Origin: DASPJL01 sp035628645
Lineage (GTDB): Bacteria; Bacteroidota; Bacteroidia; Cytophagales; Cyclobacteriaceae
Direction of reading: 5' to 3'
Length of the DNA stretch: 64,000 nt
NCBI GenBank assembly: GCA_035628645.1
Contig: DASPJL010000075.1
Coordinates: 1-64,000, forward strand
Shown: piece by piece, positions 17,537 through 26,231 of the stretch
Layout: every line of letters begins with the position of its first letter
How positions within the stretch are numbered: the stretch's first letter is position 1
The notes under the pieces: model-generated
The model's database searches: none
Seen by the model: only the letters and a program-made list of their open reading frames with translations
What the model was told of the DNA's origin: nothing
Made by a program: the position numbers and the translations under genes

Positions 17537-18397
17537 ATGGAAAGTAAAATAAAAATTGCCTTACAAAAGTCGGGAAGATTAAGTGAAGATTCTTTAAGCC
17601 TAATCAAAGAATGTGGAATTCAATTTAATAATGGTACCGGAAAATTAATGTCGGAGTCATCCAACTTTCCTATCCATTTTCTTTTTTTGAGGGACGATGA
17701 CATTCCAGGATATGTATCAGATGGTGTTGCCGATATTGGAATTGTGGGAGAAAATGTGGTATTTGAGAAAAACAAGGAAGTAGAAATAGTCCATAGACTT
17801 GGGTTTTCCAAATGCAGGTTATCCATAGCTATTCCGAAAGGACAAAAATTTAACTCTCCGGCAGATTTAAACGGATTAAGTATTGCCACCTCTTATCCAC
17901 GTATTTTAAGTCATTTTCTGAAAGAAAATAATATCCATTCAGATATTCATGAGATCAGCGGTTCTGTAGAAATTGCCCCAAGTATAGGACTTGCAGAGGC
18001 GGTATGTGATATTGTAAGTTCAGGCAGTACATTAATGAGTAATGGCTTGAAAGAAGTAGAGGTTATTTTCAAATCCGAAGCGGTGCTTATAGGTAATAAG
18101 AACATGAACGGAGAGATAAAAGCATTGCTCAATCAACTTCTTTTCAGGATTAAGTCAGTGCAAGCCGCCAAGAATAATAAGTATATAATTCTTAATGCGC
18201 CCAATAAAGCAATCCCTAAAATAATAGACATACTTCCCGGTATGAAAAGTCCGACCGTCGTTCCCCTAGCCTTGGAAGGTTGGAGTTCTTTGTATTCTGT
18301 AATTAATGAGAATGAGTTTTGGGAGGTTATAGAGAACTTGAAAGGTGCAGGAGCAGAAGGAATTTTAGTTGTTCCTATTGAAAAAATGATATTCTAA
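17537..18397 (+). CDS. hisG: ATP phosphoribosyltransferase, long form
   Basis: First enzyme of histidine synthesis, joining ATP and PRPP. The 286-residue length marks the long, homohexameric form with its own C-terminal regulatory ACT-like domain (about 210-286), so no HisZ is needed; feedback inhibition by histidine is known for this form. The family signature EIAPSIGLAEAVCDIVSSGS is intact (the usual STGSTL is SSGSTL). It is followed after 17 bases by hisD, giving a hisGD pair; the remaining his genes are not in this window. Confidence 0.96.
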   Translation: MESKIKIALQKSGRLSEDSLSLIKECGIQFNNGTGKLMSESSNFPIHFLFLRDDDIPGYVSDGVADIGIVGENVVFEKNKEVEIVHRLGFSKCRLSIAIPKGQKFNSPADLNGLSIATSYPRILSHFLKENNIHSDIHEISGSVEIAPSIGLAEAVCDIVSSGSTLMSNGLKEVEVIFKSEAVLIGNKNMNGEIKALLNQLLFRIKSVQAAKNNKYIILNAPNKAIPKIIDILPGMKSPTVVPLALEGWSSLYSVINENEFWEVIENLKGAGAEGILVVPIEKMIF

Positions 18398-18414
18398 TAG
18401 TAGAAAATAAAGTT

Positions 18415-19695
18415 GTGATTAAAAGCTTATCCTATCCCGATAAAAAAACCTGGCTTTCTAAACTTGCGCGACCAGAAGCTGATTCAAAAGAAATTGAAAA
18501 GACTGTAAAGGCGATACTTAAAAATGTAAAGGAAAAAGGCGACAAGGCAATAAAGAAGTATACAGAAGAATTTGACGGGGTAAAGCTTAAAAGCCTTTTA
18601 GTAACAAGGGAGGAAATCAAAGAAGCTGAAAGTCAGGTTTCTAAGGAGCTTAAGGAAGCTATTGATATAGCAGCAAGCAATATTGAGAAATTTCACCGCG
18701 CACAAATTATACCTCCTCTGGAAATGGAAACCCTTCCGGGAGTGAAGTGTATGAGGAGGAGTGTGCCGATTGAAAAAGTCGGACTGTATATACCAGGTGG
18801 AACGGCTCCTTTATTTTCAACGGTCTTGATGCTCGGCATTCCTGCTAATATTGCGGGTTGCGATGAAATTATCCTTTGTACACCTTGCAATAAGTCGGGT
18901 GAAATAAATCCTGTGATTTTATATACTGCGGACAAGATAGGAATAGATAAAATAATTAAGGTTGGAGGAGCGCAGGCTATAGGTGCAATGGCTTTTGGAA
19001 CCAAAAGTATTCCTAAAGTACATAAAATTTTTGGGCCAGGGAACAGATACGTTACCGTGGCAAAGCAGCTGGCCAGCAAAGAAGGCGTGGCAATAGATAT
19101 GCCTGCCGGACCTTCTGAATTATTAATTTATGCTGACGAAACCTGTGTACCGGCTTTTGTTGCAGCCGATCTGTTATCACAGGCAGAACACGGGCCGGAC
19201 AGCCAGGTGGTGCTTGTGAGCTTGAACCAGGAGGTAATTAATGCTGTAAAAGACGAAATTGATTTACAGGTCGAAATGCTCCCTCGTAAAAGCATTGCTT
19301 TGAAGGCACTTGATAATAGTTGTCTTGTTTTGATGAAGACCCAGGAAGAAGCTATCCGCTTGATTAATTCCTATGCCCCGGAACACTTGATTTTGGCTGT
19401 AAAAGATTTTGAGAAGGTAAGTGAAAGAATCACTAATGCAGGATCGGTATTTTTAGGAAATTACTCCCCCGAATCAGCAGGAGATTACGCGTCAGGCACT
19501 AATCATACACTTCCAACCTTCGGCTATGCAAAGGCATATAGCGGCGTATCGCTTGACAGTTTTAATAAGAAAATAACCTATCAGCACATTACTAAAGAAG
19601 GAATGAAGAACCTTGGTCCGACCATTGAAATTATGGCTGAAGCCGAAGGTCTTTTTGCTCATAAAAATGCCGTTACCTTAAGATTAAAATCCTGA
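18415..19695 (+). CDS. hisD: Histidinol dehydrogenase
   Basis: Zinc enzyme catalysing the last two NAD-dependent oxidations from histidinol to histidine; 426 residues, normal length. Diagnostic segments are YIPGGTAPLFSTVLML, the GPGNRYVTVAK region, AGPSELLIYAD, the zinc-site QAEHGPDSQ and YAPEHLIL. The start is GTG (18415), 17 bases after the hisG stop; no nearby ATG gives a better N-terminus. It probably forms a two-gene operon with hisG. The next gene (an OmpA protein) is unrelated and 135 bases away. Confidence 0.96.
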   Translation: MIKSLSYPDKKTWLSKLARPEADSKEIEKTVKAILKNVKEKGDKAIKKYTEEFDGVKLKSLLVTREEIKEAESQVSKELKEAIDIAASNIEKFHRAQIIPPLEMETLPGVKCMRRSVPIEKVGLYIPGGTAPLFSTVLMLGIPANIAGCDEIILCTPCNKSGEINPVILYTADKIGIDKIIKVGGAQAIGAMAFGTKSIPKVHKIFGPGNRYVTVAKQLASKEGVAIDMPAGPSELLIYADETCVPAFVAADLLSQAEHGPDSQVVLVSLNQEVINAVKDEIDLQVEMLPRKSIALKALDNSCLVLMKTQEEAIRLINSYAPEHLILAVKDFEKVSERITNAGSVFLGNYSPESAGDYASGTNHTLPTFGYAKAYSGVSLDSFNKKITYQHITKEGMKNLGPTIEIMAEAEGLFAHKNAVTLRLKS

Positions 19696-19830
19696 AAAAA
19701 AGAAATTTAAGGTAATTCCTTTTCCTAAATAATATATATTTAATTCTGAGTTAACTATTAATAATAATTTATTATTTTCGTACAGTTTTACGATTTTGAA
19801 AAAGCTAAATAACATTCATTTTAAATAGAG

Positions 19831-20556
19831 ATGTGTTCTAAGGTTTCAGTTGCCTTCCTAGGCGGCTTTATCTCATTGTTATTTAACATCAATTATTGTT
19901 TATCCCTTTCTTTTACAACTTATTCTCATTTTTCCGATTCCGTAATTATTGAAGGAAAAGTATTTGATGCGGAAACCAAGTCTCCCATCAAGGCTATGTT
20001 AAGTTTTGAAAGAATTCCGGGAAGGGATGATATAGGAGTTTTCTATTCAGATTCTTTGACGGGTGATTATCGTTTTGTCTTTAAAGATTCTTCCAGATAC
20101 AAATTGACCATCCAGGCTGAAGCCTATGTCACCGCTTTTAAATGGGTGGACATACCTTTTGAAGAAGATTCCACTTTCTATAAAGAAATATATTTGATCC
20201 CTCTGAAAGTAGGCCAAATAATAGTGATGGACAGAATTTCCTTTAAAAAAGGGAATGATAAGTTGCTTCCCGAATCCTATGGCGAACTGGATAATGTGTT
20301 CAAGATGCTAAATGAAAATCCTAACATGGAAATTCAGTTAGAGGGACATACAGATAATGCAGGCTCGTCTGAGGCTAACTTAAAACTATCAGAAAGAAGG
20401 GTAAATGCTGTGAAAGATTATCTGGTAGAGAAGGGCGTTAAAAAGAACAGAATAGAGGTAAAAGCATTTGGCGGAGCCAAGCCGGTCGCCAGTAATTCAA
20501 CAGAAGAGGGCAGAATTAGAAACAGGAGAGTTGAGATAAGAATCCTAAGAAATTAA
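19831..20556 (+). CDS. OmpA-family peptidoglycan-binding protein
   Basis: Envelope protein of 241 residues: N-terminal signal or anchor (about 1-26), a small beta-sandwich domain about 35-125 (IEGKVFDAETKSPI, like carboxypeptidase-regulatory folds), and a C-terminal OmpA domain about 130-241 with LEGHTDNAGSSEANLKLSERR and the terminal RNRRVEIRI. The OmpA domain binds diaminopimelate in peptidoglycan and so anchors the protein to the wall. No beta-barrel is present. It is separated from hisD by an AT-rich region that probably has its own promoter. Confidence 0.88.
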   Translation: MCSKVSVAFLGGFISLLFNINYCLSLSFTTYSHFSDSVIIEGKVFDAETKSPIKAMLSFERIPGRDDIGVFYSDSLTGDYRFVFKDSSRYKLTIQAEAYVTAFKWVDIPFEEDSTFYKEIYLIPLKVGQIIVMDRISFKKGNDKLLPESYGELDNVFKMLNENPNMEIQLEGHTDNAGSSEANLKLSERRVNAVKDYLVEKGVKKNRIEVKAFGGAKPVASNSTEEGRIRNRRVEIRILRN

Positions 20557-20699
20557 TCAAAACAACATATAAATGAAAAAAAAGGATAATCAGTGAATTA
20601 TTAATGGATAAAATGTATTTAATAGTGAATAAATAAACAAAAAAAACTTTAAAAAGGTATAAGAGAAAAAACAATTAATGGAGATCCTCCAGATGAAAA

Positions 20700-21314
20700 A
20701 TGATACATCCAGATACAGAGTTAAAATTCATCAATGATACCATTGGATATGGTGTTGTTGCCACTCGTTTAATACCCAAAGGTACCATCACCTGGGTGAT
20801 GGATAAATTAGACAGAGTTTTTCATCCTGCGGATATTGATAGATATGATCCTGTATACAGGGAAATATTTGATAAATATTGTTTTCGCGATAGTTCGGGG
20901 AATTTAGTGCTTTGCTGGGATATTTCCAGGTTTGTGAATCATAGTTTTCGGCCAAACTGTATCACCACTGCCTATGATTTTGAATTAGCGGTAAGAGACA
21001 TTTATCCTGGGGAAGAGTTGACAGACGACTATGGGTTTTTAAATGTAACGGAACCTTTTGAGTGTTTACCTGAGTTGGGCGTATCCAGGGAAAAAGTTAT
21101 GCCAGACGACCTTTTGTACTTTCATAAAGAATGGGATGCTCAACTGTTGGAAAGTTTTGGACATTTCAATGAAGTATCACAACCCCTGAAACAATTGATT
21201 GCTCCAAAACATGCCGCTAAAGTAGAAGAAATTGTTACTGGTAAAGGTAAAATGGATTCTATTCTCCTGAATTATTATGATGGGAGAAAGAATGGTAATG
21301 GACATAAAAAGTAA
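20700..21314 (+). CDS. SET-domain lysine methyltransferase-like protein
   Basis: Bacterial SET-domain protein of 204 residues, expected to transfer methyl from S-adenosylmethionine to a lysine of an unknown protein. Core motifs: the N-terminal GYGVVATRLIPKG, RFVNHSFRPNC at 77-87 (canonical NHSCxPN with Cys replaced by Phe82) and GEELTDDYG at 104-112 with the catalytic Tyr111. No post-SET cysteine cluster is present, which is usual for the compact bacterial type. It has no signal peptide. A histone-deacetylase-like gene lies 2 kb away. The substrate is unknown. Confidence 0.85.
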   Translation: MIHPDTELKFINDTIGYGVVATRLIPKGTITWVMDKLDRVFHPADIDRYDPVYREIFDKYCFRDSSGNLVLCWDISRFVNHSFRPNCITTAYDFELAVRDIYPGEELTDDYGFLNVTEPFECLPELGVSREKVMPDDLLYFHKEWDAQLLESFGHFNEVSQPLKQLIAPKHAAKVEEIVTGKGKMDSILLNYYDGRKNGNGHKK

Positions 21315-21342
21315 TCTGACTATTGCAATTTAATGCGCTTTG

Positions 21343-21369
21343 CCCGGGACAAAACTCCCGGGTTTTTTT
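21343..21369 (+). terminator. Rho-independent terminator after the SET gene
   Basis: Perfect stem CCCGGGA (21343-21349) with TCCCGGG (21356-21362), six-base loop, then seven T residues. It is the most canonical terminator in the window. Confidence 0.9.
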
Positions 21370-21440
21370 ATTCCTGTAGTGATGGTCGTATACGCCAATA
21401 GTTCAAATTGATACTTTTTATGCTAAATTCCGTATCAAAC

Positions 21441-21470
21441 AAGAGGTTTACTAAATAGTAGACCTCTTTT
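21441..21470 (+). terminator. Hairpin upstream of the holin-like gene
   Basis: A 13-bp stem AAGAGGTTTACTA with TAGTAGACCTCTT (one G-U pair) and a T-rich end, 35 bases before the start at 21505. It could be a second terminator or a leader structure. Its GGTTTACTAAATAG strand resembles GGTTTACTAATAG in the hairpin after the same gene. Confidence 0.5.
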
Positions 21471-21504
21471 GCTATCTTTTGTTATTGAATAATTTTTAAA
21501 TTTT

Positions 21505-21852
21505 ATGAGATTATTATTAAACCTGTTGTTTTCTACAATCGCTGTTCTTATCACCTCCTACCTATTGCCTGGTGTTGACGTAGTTACCTTTGGTTCGGCA
21601 TTAATTGTTGCTATAGTATTGGGTTTACTCAATATTACCATCAAACCTTTATTGATTATACTTACTATTCCTGTTACCCTGCTAACCCTGGGATTGTTTT
21701 TGCTGGTTATTAATGCCATTATAATTTTAATAGCTGACGGACTGATATCGGGATTTTATGTGGATGGGTTTTTCTGGGCGCTTATATTTAGTATCATTAT
21801 TTCTCTTCTTCAGTCGTTGTTTTCAGTCTTTGTTCCTGAAAGAAGGGAGTAA
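21505..21852 (+). CDS. Small membrane protein, phage-holin superfamily IV (YvlD-like)
   Basis: A 115-residue inner-membrane protein with four predicted helices and the family pattern LLPGVDV...LGLLNITIKPLLIILTIPVTLLTLGLF. The family (PF04020) is named after a mycobacteriophage holin but is widespread on bacterial chromosomes away from phages; no phage genes occur here, so a lytic role is not supported. It is flanked by two hairpins and probably monocistronic. Function unknown. Confidence 0.88.
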   Translation: MRLLLNLLFSTIAVLITSYLLPGVDVVTFGSALIVAIVLGLLNITIKPLLIILTIPVTLLTLGLFLLVINAIIILIADGLISGFYVDGFFWALIFSIIISLLQSLFSVFVPERRE

Positions 21853-21855
21853 AAA

Positions 21856-21897
21856 AAAGTTCTATTTGCAAACCTGGCGGTTTACTAATAGAACTTT
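21856..21897. terminator. Long hairpin between convergent genes
   Basis: AAAGTTCTATT (21856-21866) pairs perfectly with AATAGAACTTT (21887-21897), with inner AAACC/GGTTT. The A-run at 21852-21858 provides a U tract for minus-strand transcripts, so it mainly terminates the OmpH gene ending at 21917. Confidence 0.75.
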
Positions 21898-21916
21898 AAT
21901 GCGCTTTAATTAATTT

Positions 21917-22507
21917 TTATTTCTTTGTTTTGTCAAACTCTTCGTTTAACCCTTTTATAACCTCCCTGGTTATTTCAAGGCTGTCATGGCCATAAAGAAT
22001 AGCTCCTCCTTGTTGATGACTTAAAACGAGGTGATAGTTTTTCTGTTTGCTATAGTCATCAAGGAATTTTGTAATCTTGGTATACAAAGAATCATTAAGG
22101 ACGGCTTGATCCTGCATAAGTTCTTGAGAAAGTCTTTCCTGCTCTTGAAGCAAACCCTGACGTTTCATCATTAGATTTTCTTCTCGTGCCTGTATTTCGC
22201 CCGGAGACATTCTTTGCGCAGATTGTTGAAATTTGTTTACTTCATTTTGAAAACCTTTTTCACGCACCGCAAAGTTTTTGCCAAGCTTATCTCTTTTTTC
22301 TTCCAGGGTTTTACTCAATTGCTTATATAAGTTATAATTCTTGACAAGGGAGTCAGAATTTACATAGGCGATGGTGAGCTCACCAGCATCTATTGTAGGG
22401 TTAGAGGTACTTATAGCGGAATCTTTTTTGTCTGAAAAATGCAATACGTATAGAACGATGACAGCGATTAATAATACAATGTTTAATGCAATAGATAAGT
22501 TTTTCAC
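21917..22507 (-). CDS. OmpH/Skp-family periplasmic chaperone
   Basis: Protein of 196 residues with an N-terminal membrane anchor or uncleaved signal (about 5-23), a segment IAYVNSDSLVKNYNLYK, a long charged coiled coil (about 65-140) and a C-terminal strand region, the layout of Skp/OmpH. Skp forms a jellyfish-shaped trimer that holds unfolded outer-membrane proteins. The anchor instead of a cleaved signal suggests a tethered form. It sits 70 bases downstream of a rhomboid gene on the same strand; the usual bamA neighbour is absent, so this may be a second copy. Confidence 0.88.
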   Translation of the reverse strand: MKNLSIALNIVLLIAVIVLYVLHFSDKKDSAISTSNPTIDAGELTIAYVNSDSLVKNYNLYKQLSKTLEEKRDKLGKNFAVREKGFQNEVNKFQQSAQRMSPGEIQAREENLMMKRQGLLQEQERLSQELMQDQAVLNDSLYTKITKFLDDYSKQKNYHLVLSHQQGGAILYGHDSLEITREVIKGLNEEFDKTKK

Positions 22508-22577
22508 AAAATGTTAATTTAGAATGATGCCAAAGTTAAGATTTTGCAAGAATAACTAAAGTTGAATGTAGTAGATT

Positions 22578-23318
22578 TTAGATTATTTTCTCGTTGTCAG
22601 GTTCCGAATTAGGTGATTCCGGGTTACTATCAGCATTAAAAGTATTTGAGTAGGTGTAATTTTTATATAAGTGATAAGTGGTATTTATTGAAGATGAGCC
22701 GGAAGGCAGCTGTAAATCTTCCTCTTCTTCCTGCTCTTTTTGCCAGTCGTATTGATGCAATGGTGTTTTTACCCTAAAATAAAAAGCACAAAAAATACCC
22801 GCTATAGCGCCCAAAATATGGGACTCCCAGGAGATTGTCTCTGATATGGGCAAAATGCCATAAAACATTCCACCATATAAAAAGATTACAATAAGGGAAA
22901 CAGCCAATGAAGGCCCATCTCTTCTGAATATACCACTAAAAAAAAGAAAAGAAACCAATCCGTATACTAGTCCGCTGGCGCCAATGTGATAAGCATCCCT
23001 TGCGGCGATCCAGACCCACAATCCCGTCATGAAGTAGATCCATAAAATAACCTCAAGCGCTACTTTATTATAAAAATAGAAGATGCCAATGATGAGAATT
23101 ATTAAAGGCAACGTATTTGAAGCCAGGTGAGCAAAATCTCCATGAATCAAAGGCCCTGTGACAATTCCGATCATTCCGGAGAGGTGTCGGGGATGAATTC
23201 CAAAAGAAGCGAAGTCATAGTGCAATACAAATTCAACGATTTTAATAAACCAAAGAATAATGACAAAGGAAAGGCTTATGAAAATGCTGTTTTTGAATTT
23301 AAGACTTTCCTGATCCAT
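22578..23318 (-). CDS. Rhomboid-family intramembrane serine protease
   Basis: Integral membrane protease, 246 residues. The Ser-His dyad is Ser115 in HIGASGLVYG and His167 in SWESHILGA. HGDFAHLASN (59-68) supplies the oxyanion His/Asn. About six helices occupy 1-185, followed by a hydrophilic cytoplasmic tail rich in Glu, Ser and Asn. It is a clear paralog of the plus-strand gene at 25413, with the catalytic residues at identical positions (115 and 167); that copy lacks the tail. Substrates are unknown. It is downstream of an HDAC-like gene on the same strand. Confidence 0.93.
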   Translation of the reverse strand: MDQESLKFKNSIFISLSFVIILWFIKIVEFVLHYDFASFGIHPRHLSGMIGIVTGPLIHGDFAHLASNTLPLIILIIGIFYFYNKVALEVILWIYFMTGLWVWIAARDAYHIGASGLVYGLVSFLFFSGIFRRDGPSLAVSLIVIFLYGGMFYGILPISETISWESHILGAIAGIFCAFYFRVKTPLHQYDWQKEQEEEEDLQLPSGSSSINTTYHLYKNYTYSNTFNADSNPESPNSEPDNEKII

Positions 23319-23398
23319 GATTTAGATGATTTAACAAAAACCTTAACGAATTTTAAATGAAGGAGGCTTAGATTTTCTATCAATATACAGGAAGCAGG

Positions 23399-24301
23399 TC
23401 AGAAAAATATTTCTTGAGCTACCCTGAAAGTATTAGCATGTGCCTCAACTACTATGGATATCTTTTCAGAATATCCTCCTCCCATTGCTCCGGCAATGGG
23501 AATTTTATTTTTTTTAGCTGCTTGAAAAACGATTTTGTCTCTTTCTTTACATCCCTGAAGGCTAACTGATAATTTTCCTAACTTATCAGTGGTCAGTATG
23601 TCTACTCCACTTTGATAAAAGATAAAATCAGGACTGAAATCTTCAATAACCCTGCCTAAACTTTCTTTTACGGTTTGAAGATAAATATTGTCAGGTGTTT
23701 TGTCAGGCAGAGGAATATCCCAAGTGGATTTTTCTTTTTTGGCAGGATAATTATTTGCACCATGGATGCTTAAAGTAAAAATGTCTGGCCGATGCAAGAA
23801 AATACTTGCCGTGCCATTCCCTTGGTGAACGTCCAGGTCTATTATGAGAATTTTTCTGGCTAGTTTATTATCTACAAGATATTGTGCAGCAATAGCAATA
23901 TCATTTAATATACAAAAACCCTCTCCTCTGTCGCGATAAGCATGATGAGTGCCGCCGGCTATATTTAACGAAACTCCATTTTCTAAAGCAAATAAGGCAC
24001 ATTGGCGAGTGCCTTCCACTATTTGTATTTCCCTTAAAAGGAGTTTATTTGAAAATGGAAATCCTATTTTTCTTATTTCGGATGAAGAGAGCGCATTTTC
24101 TTTTAATTTTTTAAAGTATTCGTGTGAATGAATCCTTTCTATAATGTGATCGCTGGCAAGGCCTGGCTCATATAAATTAGTTTTTTCGATGGTGCCTTCT
24201 AAAAGTAGCTGTTCAGGTATTAGGTTGTACTTTTCCATTGGAAACCGGTGTCCGGGAGGAAGAGGATGCGCATAACCGGCAGCCCAGGCTATTTTTAACA
24301 T
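23399..24301 (-). CDS. Histone deacetylase/AcuC-family zinc deacetylase
   Basis: Cytoplasmic amidohydrolase of 300 residues. The arginase-deacetylase fold motifs are intact: the tandem His119-His120 in GGTHHA, zinc ligands Asp157 and His159 in DLDVHQGNG, Asp234 in SGVDIL, and the catalytic Tyr277 in GGGYS. Bacterial members deacetylate acetyl-lysine (as AcuC does on acetyl-CoA synthetase), acetylpolyamines or small amides; sequence does not say which. With a polyamine locus 12 kb away, acetylpolyamine is possible but unproven. The 23-base gap from the upstream TerC gene suggests a shared transcript. Confidence 0.9.
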   Translation of the reverse strand: MLKIAWAAGYAHPLPPGHRFPMEKYNLIPEQLLLEGTIEKTNLYEPGLASDHIIERIHSHEYFKKLKENALSSSEIRKIGFPFSNKLLLREIQIVEGTRQCALFALENGVSLNIAGGTHHAYRDRGEGFCILNDIAIAAQYLVDNKLARKILIIDLDVHQGNGTASIFLHRPDIFTLSIHGANNYPAKKEKSTWDIPLPDKTPDNIYLQTVKESLGRVIEDFSPDFIFYQSGVDILTTDKLGKLSVSLQGCKERDKIVFQAAKKNKIPIAGAMGGGYSEKISIVVEAHANTFRVAQEIFF

Positions 24302-24324
24302 AGTAAAAAAGTATATGGCTTTAC

Positions 24325-25119
24325 TTATTCTTTTGTCTTTGATAAAACTTTAGATGCTCTTACGTTTAACATGATCGGTAAAACGAAAACGACAAGTGTA
24401 ATAAGGGAAAAGACAGCATCTGCTTCGTGGCTATTGATTATTTTATATAAGAGTCCGGATTCATTAAAATCACTTATGTAAGAAACTACCAATTTTAGTC
24501 CAAGTAGTAATAAAACGACGAATGCTGAAGTTTCAAGTTTGGGATATTTCTCCAGAAGTACAACGAATTTTTGTGCTACAAATCGCATGGCTAATATTCC
24601 TATAAAGACCCCAACGCAAATCAATCCAATTTTGTCTGTAAAAGCTACTGCTGCAAAAATGTTATCCACGGAAAAAGATAAATCCATTATTTCCACAAGT
24701 ATTACAGTTGCCCAAAAAGGACCCAAAAGCCCTAAAGTCTTTTTATATATTCCATGTTTTGCTTTTTGAAGCCAACTTTTCTCAACTTGTTCCTCTGTTT
24801 CTTTTATGATGTTTACATCAGGTTTTGAGATCAAGTGGTTTATGGAGATCCACAGTAAATAAAACCCGCCAAAAGCTTTAATCCAACCGATTTGTATTAA
24901 TACAGAGGAGAAGATAAGACAAACTCCTCTAAAAAAATAAGCTCCAAAAATTCCATATTTTAATGCCTTTCCTCTTTGAGTCATGGGCAAGTCTTTTACC
25001 ATTAAGGCCAATGCAGCGGCATTGTCAACGGAAAGAAGACTTTCAATAACAATGAGGTTTAAAATAATGAAGAGGATGGTTTCTGTATCAGTACCAAAAT
25101 ACAACTCTATGAATTCCAT
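24325..25119 (-). CDS. TerC-family integral membrane protein
   Basis: A 264-residue membrane protein with about seven helices and the TerC signatures: ESLLSVDNAAALALMV in the first half and MDLSFSVDNIFAAVAF in the second, each with the conserved Ser-Val-Asp-Asn in a helix. TerC/Alx proteins are linked to manganese or other metal efflux; some are regulated by a manganese riboswitch, but I see none here. It heads the minus-strand run TerC, HDAC, rhomboid, OmpH and faces the second rhomboid gene across a 293-bp divergent promoter region. Confidence 0.93.
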   Translation of the reverse strand: MEFIELYFGTDTETILFIILNLIVIESLLSVDNAAALALMVKDLPMTQRGKALKYGIFGAYFFRGVCLIFSSVLIQIGWIKAFGGFYLLWISINHLISKPDVNIIKETEEQVEKSWLQKAKHGIYKKTLGLLGPFWATVILVEIMDLSFSVDNIFAAVAFTDKIGLICVGVFIGILAMRFVAQKFVVLLEKYPKLETSAFVVLLLLGLKLVVSYISDFNESGLLYKIINSHEADAVFSLITLVVFVLPIMLNVRASKVLSKTKE

Positions 25120-25412
25120 TATAACTTGGGGCAGTGATTATTTTCATGGATAGCAATATATAAGAAAAAGCATATAAAAAATCAGATTTTTTATAAAGAT
25201 TATTTAATGGAAACGTAAGATTTTGTGTAGATGTAAACTTTTCCTAAAATAATGGTTACAGATCTTTTATTATCCGCTTTTAAAATGAAGGTTATTTATT
25301 TTTCTTAAAAATCTGAAGTTGTTTTTTTTATCAGAGGGAGATCAGTTTGGGCTTGAAATATTCAATTTAAATTCAAAACAAGTTTATTATTGCAACCTAA
25401 TTTTTAATAATC

Positions 25413-25985
25413 ATGAGTTCCAAATCAAGATTAAATCACAGTCTTTTTTTTCCTCTAAGATTTGTAGTCTTACTTTGGCTGGTTTATATCTTGGAACTTC
25501 TGTTGCATATGGATTTGGGGCTTATTTTTGGCATTTATCCCCGGCAGGCTTTCGGAATTATAGGAATTTTTACCTCACCGCTTATCCATGGCAATTTGAT
25601 GCATTTGTTTTCTAATTCTGTTCCTTTATTAGTATTAGGTTCTCTTTTATATTTCTTTTATGACCGGATTGCCGCAGTCGTTTTTTTTAATTGCTACTTT
25701 CTCACAGGCGCGTTAGTTTGGATTTTTGCCCGTCCATTTATTCATATTGGCGCAAGTGGAGTAATTTATGGCATTGCCTTCTTTCTGTTATTTATTGGGA
25801 TTTTTAGAAAAGACTTTCTTTCTGTTTTAATTTCCCTTGGAGTAGCGTTCTTTTATGGTGGGATGATTTGGGGTGTATTGCCTGGTATTCCTGGTATATC
25901 ATGGGAATCCCATTTGATAGGCGCAATTGTAGGTGTTTTTACTGCCTTTAAATATGGGAACAGTAATAAAATAAGCAGGTATTAA
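25413..25985 (+). CDS. Rhomboid-family intramembrane serine protease (second copy)
   Basis: A 190-residue membrane protease paralogous to the minus-strand gene at 22578. HGNLMHLFSN at 59-68, Ser115 in HIGASGVIYG and His167 in SWESHLIGA are in the same places; the protein ends soon after the last helix with no cytoplasmic tail. About six helices. It is divergently transcribed from TerC. The two copies bracketing TerC and the HDAC gene suggest an inverted duplication, now well diverged. Confidence 0.93.
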   Translation: MSSKSRLNHSLFFPLRFVVLLWLVYILELLLHMDLGLIFGIYPRQAFGIIGIFTSPLIHGNLMHLFSNSVPLLVLGSLLYFFYDRIAAVVFFNCYFLTGALVWIFARPFIHIGASGVIYGIAFFLLFIGIFRKDFLSVLISLGVAFFYGGMIWGVLPGIPGISWESHLIGAIVGVFTAFKYGNSNKISRY

Positions 25986-26231
25986 TGATGTGACAATGGT
26001 TAATGTTTTTGTATGTTAATTAGAAGAGCAGAATTTCAATGCTAAATGTTTAATTGTAAAGTTGCTTTATAGGTATTTAGGAAAATATAGTCTCCACACC
26101 TTTCTCCATTCTTAGGGAAGGAGATTTAAAGAGTTGTATAAGAGAAGATGATTAACCTATTATTCCGATTAAATTTTAAAAATGAACTAGCTTTTTGGAT
26201 TAATATTCAAAAGCATAAGAAATTAGAACAA

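Noticed and set aside
21505..21852. A prophage, suggested by the holin-like gene
   Set aside because: The family is common on chromosomes, and no endolysin, capsid, integrase or other phage gene is present.
25319..25615. A 98-codon plus-strand frame overlapping the second rhomboid gene
   Set aside because: It overlaps the start of the rhomboid gene in another frame and has no protein-like features.
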